Assembly: GCF_001679665.1 (NCBI RefSeq)
Contig: NZ_CP013244.1
Coordinates: forward strand, 3,345,001-3,409,000
Origin: Candidatus Viadribacter manganicus
GTDB taxonomy: Bacteria > Pseudomonadota > Alphaproteobacteria > Caulobacterales > Aquidulcibacteraceae
Direction of reading: 5' to 3'
DNA: 64,000 nucleotides
The notes below the pieces were generated by a model. The model did not search any database. It saw nothing but the letters and a program-made list of their open reading frames with translations, and had not been told where the DNA came from. A program made the position numbers and the translations under genes. Positions 60,945-64,000 of the stretch are shown here, piece by piece; positions within the stretch are counted from its first letter, which is position 1; each line of letters opens with the position of its first letter.

Positions 60945-62411
60945 ATGAGCTTCTGGGACATCGTATTTCGCGCAGTGTTTGGTTCGCGTGGACCAAGGTC
61001 GCCAGGGACATCGCGCTCAACGGTGCCTGGAACCGCAAGTCCGACGCGACCCGCTCCGCCGCCAGTGTCTCCACCACCCAGCGAGACTACGATGGCCCCA
61101 GAGCCGTCGCCGCCGACTGCTTCGCCGCCTGTCAATCCTCAACCGAGCCAGACCTCAACGACGCCTCCAGCGCCTCCACTCACACAGCCTGCGGTGACGT
61201 CTGTTGAGCAACCCTTGGGTTCAACTCCCACAATTGAACTTGGCTGTGTCGACGCGGACATATCCGATGCGAACTGCGCCGCCTTCCTCAGTGAGGTCGA
61301 ACGCACGACGCGCGTCGCGCTCGCGGACATTCGAGACACGCCCGACAAAGTCGTCACCAAAAGGCTGGCGCCAATGCCGTCAGGCGCCATGAGCATAGCG
61401 CAGGTCCAGCAAGCCCTCGCGGCGATCGGGTTCTTCCCAAGCGGCAGAGTTGATGGAATCTGCGGCTACCGAACTCAATCGGCGATCCGTCTTTTTCAGG
61501 AATTTGTGCGTACAGCAGAAAATCAAGACATCGTGCCGGACGGAAAGTTCGGGCCGCGCACGGCTGCGCACCTGCAGCGGTGGGTGAATTCAGGTCAGCG
61601 TCCCGATTGGCGGCAGAGACCCGGGGAGTATGAGGCCTGGCTTGGCCTCTTAGAGCGCGTCAAGGAGAACTACATCGCCGAGCCTGGTCCGCTCACGCAG
61701 AAGGTCAACGCATTCCAGGGCGCGAGCGATACGTTGAAACCAGCAGACTGGGATACGAGCGGTCCTGGCAACATTCATCTGATTGGCGTGCGTCGCTCGC
61801 AGTTCACCAACAAGTTCGACGATATCTTTGTGCTGTTGATGAAGGGCCTCGTTTTCAAGTTTCAGGGCTCGACTGAGCCCGGCCACAGCAGCCATCCTGA
61901 AGGCCCGCCTTTTCTCGTGCCGGGCCAGCACAAGTATCATTTCGGCTGGCACCAGCGTTCGTATCTCGCGCTGCGTCCGCAGGGCCCCGGCGTCTTGGTC
62001 ATCCGTGGCGGTGCCGATGGACGTCTTGATCTTGCAGACATCGACAAGCCGCTGACGCCGAACGCGACCATCAACATTCATTGGGGCGGGCGGGGTATGG
62101 CTGGCGACGTCAACAATTGGTCAGAAGGCTGCCAAGTGATCAACGGCTCAGTCTATCTCAATCCGGCCGGCGAAATCGTGAATTGTCAGAGCTTTGCAGC
62201 GGTTCGCTCTGGCGAGCCCCAGACGCCGGGTTCGGGCAAGACACGCGGCGCCTACAATCTGCTCGTTGATCTAGTGACGGCGCTGTCCGGTGACATGCAG
62301 AGCAACACTGTGCGCTACACGCTGTTGAAGGAGCCAGATCTTGTCCTAGCACCCGAGCTCGAGCAGGGCCTAAACGCCGCGCGCGCAAGTGTGGTGGATA
62401 TGGCGACTTAG
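60945..62411 (+). CDS. Peptidoglycan-binding protein with YkuD-like (L,D-transpeptidase-type) C-terminal domain
   Basis: A 488-aa protein. A short hydrophobic N terminus ('MSFWDIVFRAVFG') is followed by a Pro/Thr/Ser-rich linker (about 17-90), a PG-binding-1 type domain (about 148-222: 'IAQVQQALAAIGFFPSGRVD', 'GKFGPRTAAHLQRWV') and a C-terminal domain in which 'INIHWGG' (His379) and 'NWSEGCQVI' (Ser393-Glu-Gly-Cys396) reproduce the H...S.GC pattern of YkuD transpeptidases. An AAGGGGAG site precedes the ATG. This suggests action on peptidoglycan, but export is not obvious: no classical signal is present. Confidence 0.77.
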   Translation: MSFWDIVFRAVFGSRGPRSPGTSRSTVPGTASPTRPAPPPVSPPPSETTMAPEPSPPTASPPVNPQPSQTSTTPPAPPLTQPAVTSVEQPLGSTPTIELGCVDADISDANCAAFLSEVERTTRVALADIRDTPDKVVTKRLAPMPSGAMSIAQVQQALAAIGFFPSGRVDGICGYRTQSAIRLFQEFVRTAENQDIVPDGKFGPRTAAHLQRWVNSGQRPDWRQRPGEYEAWLGLLERVKENYIAEPGPLTQKVNAFQGASDTLKPADWDTSGPGNIHLIGVRRSQFTNKFDDIFVLLMKGLVFKFQGSTEPGHSSHPEGPPFLVPGQHKYHFGWHQRSYLALRPQGPGVLVIRGGADGRLDLADIDKPLTPNATINIHWGGRGMAGDVNNWSEGCQVINGSVYLNPAGEIVNCQSFAAVRSGEPQTPGSGKTRGAYNLLVDLVTALSGDMQSNTVRYTLLKEPDLVLAPELEQGLNAARASVVDMAT

Positions 62412-62561
62412 CCTGGGTCGCTCCGGTGCGCTCACTCTTGGTCAACTACTTTTCTTCTCTGGAACGCGCCTTTGTGCGTTCGGTCGGTGACCGCGAGGCG
62501 CAACGCGTCTTCTTCATTGGCTCCCTGAACTCATACTGAGCGGCGCGGCGGTACGACTGCT

Positions 62562-62655
62562 TTCGGCGATAACACGCCGTCGCTGTGTGCGCTAAATCAC
62601 TGTCCGGTTTGGAGGGCGGTCGCGAAAATCGACGCGATGACTTAGGTTCGCAGTG
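62562..62655 (+). repeat. Intergenic repeat family, copy M
   Basis: It has ttcggcgataacacgccgtc and gcgctaaatcactgtccggt, identical blocks to copy K, followed by the degenerate core gggcggtcgcgaaaatcg. Confidence 0.72.
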
Positions 62656-62689
62656 GTCATTCGCAGAGCAAACGCTACGGAGGCGTCGC

Positions 62690-63025
62690 TCAACGGCGGC
62701 GGCGCACCTGTCCATCCACAATTTCGGCGGCTTCGTCTCCGCGAAAGAATCCGTCGTTGCCGCCAGCGGCCATGTCGGCAAGCGAAGGCGGAGCACCGTT
62801 TCTGAAGATTCCAACGAAGCAACGATCATAACAGGGAAACGCTCTGGACTCGCCGGGCGCCAACCAGAAATCACGCCGGTCGGCATTGTCGTGCGATCGG
62901 CGGCAGCCTTCGTCGCAAACAATGACACGGTAGCTTACATTGTCGGTATTGCGCACCGTGGCCGCATGCGCCGTTCCCGCCAGTACGGCCGCGATAAACA
63001 CGAGCGTCATGGCAATTGTTCGCAC
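62690..63025 (-). CDS. Small exported cysteine-containing protein
   Basis: A 111-aa protein. The signal peptide ('MRTIAMTLVFIAAVLAGTAHA') is followed by 'ATVRNTDNVSYRVIVCDEGC', 'FWLAPGESRAFPCYDRCFVG' and a basic C terminus. Four cysteines in two pairs suggest two disulfides in a small beta fold of periplasmic type. I chose GTG 63025, which has GGGAG 8 nt upstream, rather than ATG 63010. A plus-strand ORF covering the same bases lacks these features and is rejected. Function unknown. Confidence 0.72.
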   Translation of the reverse strand: MRTIAMTLVFIAAVLAGTAHAATVRNTDNVSYRVIVCDEGCRRSHDNADRRDFWLAPGESRAFPCYDRCFVGIFRNGAPPSLADMAAGGNDGFFRGDEAAEIVDGQVRRRR

Positions 63026-63132
63026 GGAGCGTCTCCCGAGGCGCTCCGCCCCATCGCGTCGACGCTTCTGATGTTGAGCTTTCACCCAAGACACGGGGAG
63101 CTTCCTCTAGGGCTTTTTGCCATTTGCGACAC

Positions 63133-64000
63133 CTAGCGCTTGCCTTTGCTGCGATCGTCGACGCGAGCGTAAACGATCAACAAGAGACCAATCGTCAGCA
63201 GCAGCGCTAGTGCGTAGATCGTGTTGAAGGGGCCCAGGGGTGTGGTGACAATCGGAAACGCGTCTGCGATCCGGCTGAAACTTGCGCGAACGAATTCCGC
63301 GATGGCCGCAAGTCCAGCGAGGATCGCGCCCCAGATAGTCCTGCTCTGAGTGAGCGGCGGCTGCGGCTGCGGTTGAGTTGGACTTGGCGGTGTTGGCGTT
63401 TGCGGCGCTCGCTGCTCCTCTAGCGCCGTCTCAATCGCTGCCTGTGTGCTTTGGTCGGCAACGCCACTGGGCGTCAGGCCGTGCTCATCTTGAAAGGCAA
63501 GAACAGCGCGCCGCAGCGTTGGCCCGAAGATTCCATCCTGCAGGCCCGCTGTATAACCGAGCGAATTGAGCTTGCGCTGTAGAGTGACTACGGCGTCGCC
63601 GGAGCTTCCGACGCGAAGGGCGTCATCGGCGATAGTCAAAACCGATGCGGGATCACGCACCAACGAGAGTGCTTTGGTCGTCCATTCTATGCGCTCGGCT
63701 TCGCCATGAGCGGGGGCTCTAGACTGGGCGTCACCACGATTGACCCCGCGAGAGACGGCGGCGACATCGTTGCGATCTGCGTGCTCGCCCAAGCCAGTGC
63801 GATTGAAGTAGGCGGCAGCAACTTGCAGCGAAACTTTTAGATCGCGTTCCAGAATGTCAGGATCACTGACGAGATCAATGCCAGCGAGTTCTCCATAGCG
63901 TCGGTAGTTGTCTTTGCCAGTGAGTTGGAAGAATCCTCTTCCGCGATACTTCCACCCGTCACCGGACTCCTCGGGCCCATTGCCCATTCGGTTCGCATAA
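63133..64000 (-). CDS. GH19-type lysin with PG-binding domain and C-terminal membrane anchor (5' end outside window)
   Basis: At least 289 residues; the frame is open to the window end, continuing 'YANR' before the internal Met at 63987. The first part is the C-terminal half of a GH19 chitinase/endolysin domain ('NRMGN...DGWKYRGRGFFQLTGKDNYRRYGE'). A PG-binding-1 domain follows ('LRVGSSGDAVVTLQRKLNSL', 'DGIFGPTLRRAVLAFQ'), then a Pro/Gln-rich linker, a hydrophobic stretch and a C-terminal TM ('YALALLLTIGLLLIVYARV'). The catalytic Glu residues lie upstream of the visible part. It probably cleaves peptidoglycan; the membrane anchor is unusual for a phage endolysin. Confidence 0.85.
   Translation of the reverse strand, partial: YANRMGNGPEESGDGWKYRGRGFFQLTGKDNYRRYGELAGIDLVSDPDILERDLKVSLQVAAAYFNRTGLGEHADRNDVAAVSRGVNRGDAQSRAPAHGEAERIEWTTKALSLVRDPASVLTIADDALRVGSSGDAVVTLQRKLNSLGYTAGLQDGIFGPTLRRAVLAFQDEHGLTPSGVADQSTQAAIETALEEQRAPQTPTPPSPTQPQPQPPLTQSRTIWGAILAGLAAIAEFVRASFSRIADAFPIVTTPLGPFNTIYALALLLTIGLLLIVYARVDDRSKGKR

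Noticed and set aside
62585..63136. 183-codon plus-strand ORF
   Set aside because: It overlaps repeat copy M and the minus-strand gene 62690-63025, which has a signal peptide, paired cysteines and a ribosome binding site.
34847..64000. Integrated element with att sites at tRNA-Val
   Set aside because: No integrase and no direct repeat of the tRNA 3' end were found in the window; kept only as a possibility.

Overview
This window looks like chromosome from a high-GC alphaproteobacterium. It opens inside the 3' part of a 23S rRNA gene followed by 5S rRNA and an initiator tRNA-Met, the usual end of an alphaproteobacterial rrn operon. The gene set (split LytS/LytT pair, DUF1289, TauE/SafE, PimC/PimD-like acyl-CoA dehydrogenases, abundant GTG/TTG starts, RTX proteins, TIR-WD40 protein) would suit the Caulobacterales/Hyphomonadaceae area, but the exact genus cannot be read from the sequence.

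Region 1 (1-34,850) is dense and ordinary, with short gaps. It holds the rrn end and tRNA-fMet; an MDR oxidoreductase; a GT25 glycosyltransferase; an overlapping LytS-type kinase and LytTR regulator; an SDR; cysD-cysNC for sulfate activation; dusA overlapping a TauE/SafE exporter; two small exported proteins behind a promoter with twin palindromes; a two-gene heteromeric acyl-CoA dehydrogenase; a sulfatase; an Ada/AlkA-type DNA glycosylase overlapping an O6-methylguanine methyltransferase; a DUF2339 membrane protein; a second SDR; CHAD, thioesterase and third acyl-CoA dehydrogenase genes; a membrane histidine kinase; a uracil-DNA-glycosylase-like protein; a lipoprotein hydrolase; and an iron(III) ABC importer fbpABC with a Fur-box-like site. 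The themes are lipid/acyl-CoA catabolism, alkylation repair, sulfur assimilation and iron uptake.

Region 2 (34,850-64,000) starts at a tRNA-Val(CAC) and changes character. Gaps become long, genes become hypothetical or modular, and most intergenic gaps carry a degenerate copy of one roughly 100-bp repeat, always in the same orientation. Genes here include a membrane protein with a TIR-like middle domain and a C-terminal formylglycine-generating-enzyme (C-type-lectin-like) fold that lacks the catalytic cysteines; a GFA enzyme; an XRE regulator operon with a serine hydrolase and a palindromic operator; a TPR protein with near-identical 102-bp repeats; an RTX M10 metalloprotease and a 1647-residue RTX protein that share their C-terminal modules; a TIR-WD40 protein convergent with a patatin-like phospholipase; and a set of envelope or cell-wall proteins (unknown exported protein, PG-binding/YkuD-like protein, small exported protein, GH19 lysin cut by the window end). 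No integrase, transposase, CRISPR array or type I secretion gene was seen.

The most interesting parts are the TIR-like/FGE fusion, the TIR-WD40 plus patatin neighbourhood, the RTX pair, and the same-orientation intergenic repeat family that begins just after tRNA-Val.
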